From: an uncultured Oscillospiraceae bacterium
Lineage (GTDB): Bacteria > Bacillota > Clostridia > Oscillospirales > Oscillospiraceae
Reading direction: 5' to 3'
NCBI GenBank assembly: GCA_958438185.1
Contig: CAUBQU010000117.1
Location: 1 to 5,109 of the forward strand
DNA: 5,109 nucleotides
Of the stretch, positions 1 to 5,108 are shown one piece after another. How positions within the stretch are numbered: position 1 is the first letter of the stretch; each line of letters begins with the position of its first letter. The position numbers were made by a program, and so were the translations under genes. Under the pieces are notes generated by a model that did no database searches, was not told the origin of the DNA, and worked only from the letters and a program-made list of their open reading frames with translations.

Positions 1-2
1 CC

Positions 3-524
3 ATTGGTATGCCCGTCGTCGCTGCGATCCGGCGCATCACCGATCTGCCGCTGGACGTTCATCTGATGATCGATCGGCCGGTCCGCTATGTAGAGGAATT
101 CTGCAAGGCCGGGGCGGACATCGTCACAATCCACGTCGAAGCCGATACCCTGGAGCACAACCTGCAGGCACTGCAGATCATCCGGCAGGCAGGCGTCCGC
201 GCCGCCATCAGCGTAAAGCCGAAGACCCCGGCGGAGGCTGTCGCGCCGTATCTGGAGCTGGTCGATCTCATCCTGGTCATGACCGTGGAGCCCGGCTTTG
301 GCGGCCAGAAATTCATGGCGGACATGATGCCAAAGCTCGCGGCGATCCGGGAAATGATCAACCGCCAGAACCCTACCTGTGAGTTGGAGGTCGACGGTGG
401 TGTCAATCTTGAAACCGCAAAAACTTGCGTCCGCAATGGTGCCAATGTCCTGGTGGCAGGCTCGGCCTATTTCAAGGCGCAAGATCAAATCGCCTTTGCA
501 GACGCCATCCATCGCACAATTTGA
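3..524 (+). CDS. rpe: Ribulose-phosphate 3-epimerase, 5'-truncated by the window edge
   Basis: Cytosolic TIM-barrel enzyme that interconverts D-ribulose 5-phosphate and D-xylulose 5-phosphate in the pentose phosphate pathway. The frame is open from base 3, and the residues before the first Met (Ile-Gly, then Met-Pro-Val-Val) fit the family's internal segment (normally Ile/Phe-Gly-x-Pro-Val), so the ATG at 9 is not the start; roughly 45 N-terminal residues, including the first metal/acid His-x-Asp motif, lie outside. Counting from that Met, visible signatures are LDVHLMI with metal-ligand His18, the GAD...TIHVE strand (35-44), MTVEPGFGGQ (91-100), EVDGGV with catalytic/metal Asp129, and the phosphate-binding VAGSAYF (149-155). 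The 173 visible residues plus the missing part give the usual length of about 220. A related hexulose-phosphate epimerase (AlsE type) is a less likely alternative. It ends 21 bases before a shared terminator and converges on the next gene. Confidence 0.93.
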   Translation: MGMPVVAAIRRITDLPLDVHLMIDRPVRYVEEFCKAGADIVTIHVEADTLEHNLQALQIIRQAGVRAAISVKPKTPAEAVAPYLELVDLILVMTVEPGFGGQKFMADMMPKLAAIREMINRQNPTCELEVDGGVNLETAKTCVRNGANVLVAGSAYFKAQDQIAFADAIHRTI

Positions 525-545
525 GCGCACTGTATTTCTGCGATA

Positions 546-585
546 AAAAACGGAACCGGCCAAAATTATGGCCGGTTCCGTTTTT
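546..585. terminator. Bidirectional intrinsic terminator between convergent genes
   Basis: A perfect 16-bp inverted repeat (546-561 with 570-585) surrounds an 8-base A/T loop. The core is 11 bp and GC-rich (cggaaccggcc), flanked by five A on the left and five T on the right, so each strand presents a stem followed by a U-tract. It lies 21 bases after the epimerase stop and 7 bases after the stop of the converging minus-strand gene, which is where a shared bidirectional terminator is expected. Confidence 0.93.
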
Positions 586-592
586 GTATCGT

Positions 593-1156
593 TCAGCGCA
601 GGAAGCCCAGCGAACGGATGATGGCAGGCTCCTTAGCCTTGCCGCTGCAGATCTGGAAGAAGCTGATGATCCGCAGCACCAGCAGAATGATCATACACAC
701 GCCGCCGGCAATGGGGATAATAAATGTCCAGAACAGCACGGCGGAGATCAGCACCAGCAAAATGCTCACGACCTCGATCTTCAGCGCCTGGCGCAGATGG
801 AACGCTACATAGCGTGACTCCTTGCTGGCCAGTAGCGCGATGATAATGCCGATCCAGCCTGTGAGATACATCAGCATCGCAAAGACCTTATTATCGGAAA
901 TATCCTGGGCGGAGAATTCCTTCGTGTGGTCATACGGATCGACGTACGGCGCGGCCTGTGCCGGATTTTGCTGGGGCGTCTGGTATGCAGCCTGGGGCGC
1001 AGCGCCCGGCGCCGGGCCAGCGTTCGCGGTTTCGCCCTCTTGCTGGGGCGCGGCCTGCGCTGCAGGGCCCTGCCCATCCCGCAGCGGTGTGCCGCACTGG
1101 GTGCAGAATGCCGCTTCGTCATTTAACTGTGCGTTGCACACAGGACAGTTTTTCAT
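593..1156 (-). CDS. Zinc-ribbon membrane protein of unknown function (DUF4870-like C-terminus)
   Basis: 187 residues. The N-terminus is a four-cysteine zinc ribbon (C4-x2-C7 and C18-x2-C21, the second as FCTQCG). Residues 24-75 form a low-complexity Ala/Pro/Gln-rich linker. From about 91 the protein is hydrophobic, with likely membrane segments near 91-110, 128-148 and 150-168; between the first two, a His-x2-Gln-Ala-Leu element (H120-L125) recalls small Tic20/DUF4870-type membrane proteins. That family call is pattern recognition, not a search result. No signal peptide is seen, so the ribbon is probably cytosolic. The start chosen is the ATG at 1156, because AGGAGG lies 8 bases upstream; an in-frame TTG two codons earlier is only 2 bases from it. 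The gene has its own promoter and ends at the bidirectional terminator. No enzymatic motif is visible, and function is unknown. Confidence 0.85.
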   Translation of the reverse strand: MKNCPVCNAQLNDEAAFCTQCGTPLRDGQGPAAQAAPQQEGETANAGPAPGAAPQAAYQTPQQNPAQAAPYVDPYDHTKEFSAQDISDNKVFAMLMYLTGWIGIIIALLASKESRYVAFHLRQALKIEVVSILLVLISAVLFWTFIIPIAGGVCMIILLVLRIISFFQICSGKAKEPAIIRSLGFLR

Positions 1157-1164
1157 GTTCAATG

Positions 1165-1170
1165 CCTCCT
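1165..1170 (-). promoter_or_regulatory. Ribosome binding site deciding the zinc-ribbon gene start
   Basis: The minus strand reads AGGAGG, then 8 bases, then ATG at 1156. The competing TTG at 1162 is only 2 bases from the motif, too close for initiation, so the ATG is preferred. Confidence 0.85.
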
Positions 1171-1187
1171 ATTGCTCTGTTTTCTTC

Positions 1188-1216
1188 AGTATAAAGCTAT
1201 CTTACGCCAGAATCAA
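1188..1216 (-). promoter_or_regulatory. Sigma-A type promoter of the zinc-ribbon gene
   Basis: On the minus strand, TTGATT (1216-1211; 4 of 6 to consensus) is followed by a 17-base spacer and TATACT (1193-1188; 5 of 6). Expected transcription start is near 1181, giving a leader of about 25 bases ahead of the ATG at 1156. It sits in an A/T-rich gap after the glycerate kinase stop. No terminator hairpin is seen between the two genes, so read-through from upstream may add to this promoter. Confidence 0.72.
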
Positions 1217-1227
1217 TAGAAATTTTC

Positions 1228-2469
1228 TTAATAATTCCCCTGCCGCTCCGGGCCGAGGAGCGCGACGCTGAGATCATTGACATTCGTCCCCGTCGGGCCG
1301 GTCTTAATCAGGCCGCCGCAGGCCGCCAGCGCGTGGTATGCGTCGTTCCGGGCCAGCACATCGGGAATTGAGATCCCTTGCCGCGCCAGAGCTGCTTGGG
1401 TCTGGCCGTCCACATAGCCACCGGCGGCGTCCGTCGGGCCGTCTGTTCCGTCTGAGCCGAAGGAAAAAATGGCAAGCGCCCGCTGCCCCGCGATCTGCGC
1501 CGCCGCGGACAGGGCAAGCTCCTGGTTGCGCCCACCCAGGCCCGGGCCCGTCACATGCACGACGGTCTCGCCGCCCGCCAGCAGCGCCCGGGGGCCAGAT
1601 CTTGCCAGGGCCTCCCGCGCCAGCCAGCGCCCCGCATCCCGGGCCTCGCTCTGCAGGCAGTCTGTCAAAATCTCTACGTCGTAGCCCAGACACCTGCACG
1701 TCCGCGCCGCGGCATCCACCAATTGGCGGACGCTGCCGGTGACGATGCTCTGGGCGTTGGGCAGCGCGCTTGGCGTCGGGCGGCGCAGGCAGGCAAGCGC
1801 CTGGGGTGAGAGCCGCAAGGCGTATCTGTTTACGATCTCCATCGCCCCTTCTGCCGTCGAGCGGTCCGGGCAGGCCGGGCCCGAGGCGATCATATCCAGC
1901 CGGTCGCCCAGGACATCGGACAAGACGACGGACCAGACCTGCGCCGGAGCGCAGTGCAGCGCAAACCGACCTCCCTTGACTGCAGACAGGCGCTTGCGGA
2001 TGGTATTGACCTGGGTGATCGCCGCGCCGCAGGCCAGCAGCTGCTGCGTCACATCCGCCAGCTCCTGGGGTGACAGGAGCGGCTGCTCAAACAGCGCCGA
2101 GCCGCCGCCGGAGAGCAGGAACAGCACCTGATCGTCCGGGGTCAAATTCGCCGTCAGCGCCAGCGCTTGGGCCGTCGCGGTATACGTCGCCGCATCGGGG
2201 ACCGGGTGCCCCGCCTCCAGCACCTGCAGCGGCGCGGGCAGCGGCACCCCGTGGCCGTGCTTTGTGATAACGATCCCCGCGTGCACATGCCCGTCCAGGG
2301 CCTGCAGCGCAGCAGATGCCATCGGGCAGGCCGCCTTGCCCACCGCGACTAAAATACGCCGTCCATGGCACGGCGGCAGCTGCGCCAGCGCCCGGGTGAC
2401 CGCCGCCTCCGGCTGCACCGCTGCGATGGCCTCGCGCAGAATCGTCTGCGCATCCGCGTATAGATTCAT
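1228..2469 (-). CDS. Glycerate 2-kinase, type II (DUF4147/MOFRL family)
   Basis: 413 residues, within the usual 410-450 of this family (GckA/TtuD type), which phosphorylates D-glycerate to 2-phosphoglycerate with ATP. This connects glycerate from sugar-acid, serine or glyoxylate metabolism to lower glycolysis. Visible motifs: VGKAACPMA (43-51, Lys45), LLSGGGSAL (118-126), NTIRKRLSAVKGG (155-167), LSDVLGDRLDMIASGP (183-198), then the C-terminal MOFRL domain with LAGGETVVHVTGPGLGGRNQE (297-317), GSDGTDGPTDAAGG (338-351) and TGTNVNDL (393-400). Older annotations call such proteins hydroxypyruvate reductase (TtuD), but the sequence is of the kinase family. The ATG overlaps the mnmA stop as ATGA and has AGGAGG 7 bases upstream, so it is translated in tandem with mnmA. 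All expected motifs are intact. Substrate choice between D-glycerate and related hydroxy acids cannot be read from sequence. Confidence 0.93.
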   Translation of the reverse strand: MNLYADAQTILREAIAAVQPEAAVTRALAQLPPCHGRRILVAVGKAACPMASAALQALDGHVHAGIVITKHGHGVPLPAPLQVLEAGHPVPDAATYTATAQALALTANLTPDDQVLFLLSGGGSALFEQPLLSPQELADVTQQLLACGAAITQVNTIRKRLSAVKGGRFALHCAPAQVWSVVLSDVLGDRLDMIASGPACPDRSTAEGAMEIVNRYALRLSPQALACLRRPTPSALPNAQSIVTGSVRQLVDAAARTCRCLGYDVEILTDCLQSEARDAGRWLAREALARSGPRALLAGGETVVHVTGPGLGGRNQELALSAAAQIAGQRALAIFSFGSDGTDGPTDAAGGYVDGQTQAALARQGISIPDVLARNDAYHALAACGGLIKTGPTGTNVNDLSVALLGPERQGNY

Positions 2470-3545
2470 TCTGCTTCCTCCTGCGCCGTCAGCACGCCGC
2501 CGCCCAGGACCAGATCGCCGTCGTAAAACACCGCCGCCTGGCCCGGCGTGATGGCCCGCTGGGGCGTGTCAAATACCAGTTTCGCCCGGCCGCCGTCCAG
2601 CGGCGTGACCACGGCATCCTGCTCCGGCTGGCGGTAGCGGATCTTTACCCGGCAGCGCACCGGCTCTGCCGGAATCTGCCCGGAGATCCAGTTGACATCC
2701 TCCACAAACGCCGCGCGCCGATAAAGGGCCGCGCTGTCAGACAGCACGACGGTATTGTCCGCCGGGCAGATCGCACAGACATAACGCTTGACCGGCAGGT
2801 CCAGCCCCAGCCCACGGTGCTGGCCGATGGTGTAGCGGATAATCCCCCGGTGCCGCCCCAGCACATGCCCCGCCGGGTCGACAAAATCGCCGCAGGGCGC
2901 GGCTTCGCCTGTCAGCCGCTCAATGGCGGCGGCATAATCGCCGTCGGGGACGAAGCAGATATCCTGGCTGTCCGGCTTCTGGGCATTTTGCATGCCGCCC
3001 TCCGCCGCCAGCGCCCGGGTTTCGGCCTTTTCCATCTCCCCCAGGGGAAACAGGGTCTTTGCCAGCTGCGCCTGGGTCATGGTGTAGAGGACATAGCTCT
3101 GGTCCTTTCGCTCGTCCCGCGCTTTGCGGAGCTGGTAGCGGCCGTTTTCCTGCGTGATGCGGGCGTAATGGCCGGTGGCGATGGCGTCACAGCCCAATTC
3201 CTCCGCCCGGTGGAAGAGCTTTTCAAATTTTAGATAGCGATTGCAGTCGATACAGGGGTTCGGCGTTTTGCCCTGGCGGTAGCTGGCGATGAATTTGTCC
3301 ATGACCTTCTCCCGGAATTCGTCGGAGAAATTGAACGTATAATGCCGCATCCCCAGCTGCCAGGCGGCGCTGCAGGCGTCCTGCACATCGTCGAGACTGC
3401 AGCAGGTGTGGCCCCGGCTCAGGCCGACGTCCTCATTTTGATAGAGCTTCATCGTGCAGCCGATGCAGGTATGCCCCGCGTCGGTCAGCAGCTTTGCCGC
3501 CACACTGGAATCCACACCACCGCTCATGGCCACTAGAATTTTCAC
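2466..3545 (-). CDS. mnmA: tRNA-specific 2-thiouridylase MnmA
   Basis: Cytosolic enzyme that adenylates and thiolates U34 of tRNAs for Lys, Glu and Gln, giving 2-thiouridine at the wobble base, using sulfur passed from a cysteine desulfurase. 359 residues from a GTG start at 3545, typical for the family (355-370). Visible: PP-loop SGGVDSS (8-14) for ATP; NPCIDCN (96-102) with Cys101 at the position of the E. coli nucleophile Cys102; GHYAR (125-129); KDQSYVLY (148-155); SQDICF with Cys197 at the acceptor-cysteine position; GQHRGLGL (241-248); and a C-terminal beta-barrel region. The GTG is preferred because GGGAGG lies 7 bases upstream and the protein then begins Met-Lys-Ile-Leu-Val-Ala-Met-Ser-Gly-Gly; an in-frame TTG at 3572 has no ribosome binding site and falls in a tandem repeat. 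Transcribed from a consensus promoter at 3604-3632. No desulfurase gene is adjacent. Confidence 0.96.
   Translation of the reverse strand: MKILVAMSGGVDSSVAAKLLTDAGHTCIGCTMKLYQNEDVGLSRGHTCCSLDDVQDACSAAWQLGMRHYTFNFSDEFREKVMDKFIASYRQGKTPNPCIDCNRYLKFEKLFHRAEELGCDAIATGHYARITQENGRYQLRKARDERKDQSYVLYTMTQAQLAKTLFPLGEMEKAETRALAAEGGMQNAQKPDSQDICFVPDGDYAAAIERLTGEAAPCGDFVDPAGHVLGRHRGIIRYTIGQHRGLGLDLPVKRYVCAICPADNTVVLSDSAALYRRAAFVEDVNWISGQIPAEPVRCRVKIRYRQPEQDAVVTPLDGGRAKLVFDTPQRAITPGQAAVFYDGDLVLGGGVLTAQEEAE
2477..2482 (-). promoter_or_regulatory. Ribosome binding site of the glycerate kinase, inside the end of mnmA
   Basis: AGGAGG on the minus strand, 7 bases before the ATG at 2469. It is embedded in the last mnmA codons and so supports the start that overlaps the mnmA stop by four bases. 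Confidence 0.85.
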
Positions 3546-3552
3546 GCTGTCG

Positions 3553-3558
3553 CCTCCC
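3553..3558 (-). promoter_or_regulatory. Ribosome binding site deciding the mnmA GTG start
   Basis: The minus strand reads GGGAGG followed by 7 bases and GTG at 3545. No comparable motif precedes the upstream TTG at 3572. Confidence 0.82.
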
Positions 3559-3564
3559 GCTGTA

Positions 3565-3584
3565 ATTTGCAACTATTTGCAACT
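3565..3584. repeat. Two exact tandem 10-bp repeats in the mnmA leader
   Basis: The unit atttgcaact occurs twice head to tail (3565-3574 and 3575-3584, + strand). Relative to the inferred mnmA transcription start near 3597, the repeats cover about +14 to +33. The 10-bp period puts both copies on the same DNA face, as for a protein bound as tandem monomers, but two short copies may also be chance or slippage. Confidence 0.6.
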
Positions 3585-3592
3585 AATTTAGT
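3582..3592. repeat. Small palindrome overlapping the tandem repeats
   Basis: actaa-t-ttagt is an exact 5-bp inverted repeat around one base. It overlaps the end of the second 10-bp repeat and lies at about +6 to +16 of the inferred mnmA transcript. It could be an operator half-site pair; it is too short and A/T-rich to form a stable RNA hairpin. Confidence 0.35.
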
Positions 3593-3603
3593 ATGTTATT
3601 CGC

Positions 3604-3632
3604 ATTATAAACCGGCGGCTGCCCGTTGTCAA
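3604..3632 (-). promoter_or_regulatory. Fully consensus sigma-A promoter of mnmA
   Basis: On the minus strand TTGACA (3632-3627) is followed by exactly 17 bases and TATAAT (3609-3604): both hexamers match consensus at every position with optimal spacing. Expected start is near 3597, giving a leader of about 52 bases to the GTG at 3545. The -35 hexamer lies in the apex, and the spacer in one arm, of the hairpin that follows aroQ. No extended -10 TG is present. The promoter would drive mnmA and the coupled glycerate kinase. Confidence 0.85.
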
Positions 3633-3646
3633 CGGCAGCCGCCGGT
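3611..3646 (-). terminator. GC-rich hairpin after aroQ, probable weak terminator
   Basis: An exact 13-bp inverted repeat (3611-3623 with 3634-3646) can be extended by 3 bp past one bulged base to a triloop. It begins 2 bases after the aroQ stop. On the minus strand it is followed only by ttt then ataat, a short U-tract, so termination may be partial. On the + strand it is followed by gtttactgttttt, which is more U-rich, so it could also stop antisense transcription. It shares its bases with the mnmA promoter. Confidence 0.62.
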
Positions 3647-3648
3647 GT

Positions 3649-4086
3649 TTACTGTTTTTGCAGATAGTCCTTCAGGAATAAAACTGCCTTTTCGTACCCC
3701 GCAAAGCCGAAGCCCGCGTAGGTCTGGATACAGGCCATCCCGGCATAGGACACCTGCCGGAACGCCTCCCGGGCGCTGACATCGGAAAGATGCACCTCCA
3801 CCGCGGGGATGCGCACCGCCTTGAGGGCGTCCAGGATCGCCACGCTCGTATGGGTATAGGCCGCGGGGTTGATGACGATGCCGTCATACACACCATAGGC
3901 CGCCTGGATCTCATCCACCAGGGCCCCTTCATGGTTGGATTGGAACACCCGGCATTCGATGCCCTCCCGCTGGCAGACCTCCTCGACGTAGGAGACGAGG
4001 GCAGCATAATTCCGGTCGCCGTAAATTTCCGGCTCCCGCAGCCCCAGCAGGTTCAGGTTCGGGCCGTTTAGGATCAAAAGCTTCAT
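3649..4086 (-). CDS. aroQ: 3-dehydroquinate dehydratase, type II
   Basis: Cytosolic enzyme of the shikimate pathway that dehydrates 3-dehydroquinate to 3-dehydroshikimate; the type II family usually forms a dodecamer of flavodoxin-like subunits. 145 residues, the usual size. Visible: NGPNLNLLG (7-15); REPEIYG (17-23) with Arg17 and catalytic Tyr22 on the flexible lid; QSNHEG (49-54); INPAAYTHTSVAI (72-84) with Asn73 and His79; EVHLSD (97-102) with the catalytic-partner His99; REAFRQVSY (106-114) with Arg110; and GFGFAGYEKA near the C-terminus. All residues expected for catalysis are present. The ATG overlaps the TGA of the upstream AroE-AroK gene as ATGA, with GGAGGT 6 bases before it, so the two are translationally coupled. 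It is followed by the hairpin carrying the mnmA promoter. Confidence 0.97.
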   Translation of the reverse strand: MKLLILNGPNLNLLGLREPEIYGDRNYAALVSYVEEVCQREGIECRVFQSNHEGALVDEIQAAYGVYDGIVINPAAYTHTSVAILDALKAVRIPAVEVHLSDVSAREAFRQVSYAGMACIQTYAGFGFAGYEKAVLFLKDYLQKQ

Positions 4087-5108
4087 TGCAGCACCTCCAA
4101 AAGCTTCGCCAGCGTCTCGGCAAGCGGGCCGTCATTTTCCACGGTATAGGCGGCAAAGGCCGCGTAGCGGTCCCGCCGCTGGGCATAAATTGCCGCCGCG
4201 CTCATCCGCTGGGAGACAGGCCGCCCGCTCACCGGCAGCCGGTCCAGCGGCCGCTTGACCCAGACAACGCGCCCATTTTGCCGCAGCAGCGGCGCGTTTT
4301 CCGGCCGGGTGACGCAGCCGCCGCCGGTGGCGATGACCGCGCCGGAGCATTTCCCCAGCTCCGCCAGCGTCTGCGTCTCCAGCGCGCGGAAGGCCGCCTC
4401 GCCATCGCAGCGGAAGATCTCCGGGATGCTGCGGCCTGCCCGCTGCTCCAGGACGGTGTCGGCGTCGTAAAAGGGGCGGCCTAACCGGGCAGCCAGGGCC
4501 TTGCCCAAGGTCGTCTTGCCGCAGCCGGGCATACCGATGAGGACGATGTTCTGCATCTGCCCCGCCAGGCAGCGGGTGATTCGTTCGATCTCACTGTCGG
4601 CAATGGCGCGGCCGGTAAAGAGCTCCGCCGCCCGCTTTGCCTGGGCCACCAGCATCCCGAGGCCTCCATTGCAGGCGATGCCCCGGCGCTCCGCCTGGAG
4701 CAGCAGCGCTGTCCTGGCCGGATTATAAATAAGGTCCAGGACCCCCTCCAGCCGGGGGAACCCGGCCAGGCCAAGCGGCGACGCGCCATTGTTCGGGTAC
4801 ATGCCCACCGGCGTGGCGTTGGCAATGATCTGCGCGTCGGCATGGCGCGCCAGATTCTCATAATTATCCGGCCCCCGGCGGGAGATGACGACAACCTCCC
4901 GCGCCCCCAGGTCCCGCAGGGCCTGCTGGACGGTCAGGCTAACGCCGCCGTTGCCCAGCACCAGGGCTTTTTTCCCGGCAACGGCAAAATCCCGGGCCAT
5001 ATAGCAAAAGCCGTCGTAATCCGTGTTATCGCCATACCAGCCATCGGCGCAGCGCACCAGGGTATTGACGCTGCCGATCCGCGCCGCTGCCGGAGACAGG
5101 GCCTTGCA
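4083..5108 (-). CDS. Bifunctional shikimate dehydrogenase-shikimate kinase (AroE-AroK fusion), 5'-truncated
   Basis: One uninterrupted frame encodes two consecutive shikimate-pathway enzymes: NADP-dependent reduction of dehydroshikimate to shikimate, then ATP phosphorylation to shikimate 3-phosphate. The frame runs off the right edge, so about 75-90 N-terminal AroE residues (with the catalytic Lys) are missing. Numbering from the GTG codon at 5057: GDNTDYDGF (9-17) carries the catalytic Asp13; GNGGVS (35-40) is the dinucleotide loop; SRR (59-61) suits NADP; NATPVGMYP (80-88), DLIYNPARTALLL (108-120) and GMLVAQA (134-140) complete AroE. After a linker near 155-167 the kinase begins at Met168: Walker A GMPGCGKTT (175-183), DAD (198-200) and FR (223-224) for shikimate, TGGG (244-247), lid GRP (278-280), RRDRY (294-298). 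The kinase part is compact (157 residues) but complete. Upstream sequence (SVNTLV) is typical AroE, so the GTG is internal. Overlaps aroQ by four bases. Confidence 0.94.
   Translation of the reverse strand, partial: CKALSPAAARIGSVNTLVRCADGWYGDNTDYDGFCYMARDFAVAGKKALVLGNGGVSLTVQQALRDLGAREVVVISRRGPDNYENLARHADAQIIANATPVGMYPNNGASPLGLAGFPRLEGVLDLIYNPARTALLLQAERRGIACNGGLGMLVAQAKRAAELFTGRAIADSEIERITRCLAGQMQNIVLIGMPGCGKTTLGKALAARLGRPFYDADTVLEQRAGRSIPEIFRCDGEAAFRALETQTLAELGKCSGAVIATGGGCVTRPENAPLLRQNGRVVWVKRPLDRLPVSGRPVSQRMSAAAIYAQRRDRYAAFAAYTVENDGPLAETLAKLLEVLQ
4093..4098 (-). promoter_or_regulatory. Ribosome binding site of aroQ within the end of aroE-aroK
   Basis: GGAGGT on the minus strand, 6 bases before the ATG at 4086. 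It lies within the last codons of the upstream gene and supports the start overlapping that gene's stop. Confidence 0.82.

Noticed and set aside
86..445. Minus-strand open frame inside the epimerase gene
   Set aside because: It is antisense to well-conserved epimerase motifs and has no recognisable domain.
425..817. + strand open frame running from the epimerase end into the next gene
   Set aside because: It crosses the strong bidirectional terminator, and its composition has no protein-like character.
822..1271. + strand open frame opposite the zinc-ribbon gene
   Set aside because: Its Ala/Gly/Cys/Trp-rich run mirrors the low-complexity linker of the real gene, and it crosses that gene's promoter and start.
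1338..1742. Long + strand open frame opposite the glycerate kinase, with several overlapping ones nearby
   Set aside because: It is Arg/Pro/Ser-rich, resembles no family, has no ribosome binding site, and lies antisense to a gene with complete family motifs; GC-rich DNA gives such frames readily.
3565..3584. Start of a CRISPR-like or longer repeat array
   Set aside because: There are only two 10-bp copies with no spacer and no further copies nearby.
3546..3597. Riboswitch or attenuator in the mnmA leader
   Set aside because: The transcribed leader is only about 52 bases, A/T-rich, with no stable stem; the GC-rich hairpin lies upstream of the inferred transcription start and would not be in the mnmA RNA.
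4554..4556. Separate aroK start at the ATG at 4556
   Set aside because: The frame continues without a stop from AroE into the kinase, and only a G-rich stretch too close to the ATG precedes it. Internal initiation cannot be excluded but is not supported.
5055..5057. GTG at 5057 as the start of the AroE-AroK gene
   Set aside because: Upstream codons encode typical AroE sequence (Ile-Gly-Ser-Val-Asn-Thr) to the window edge, so the codon is internal.
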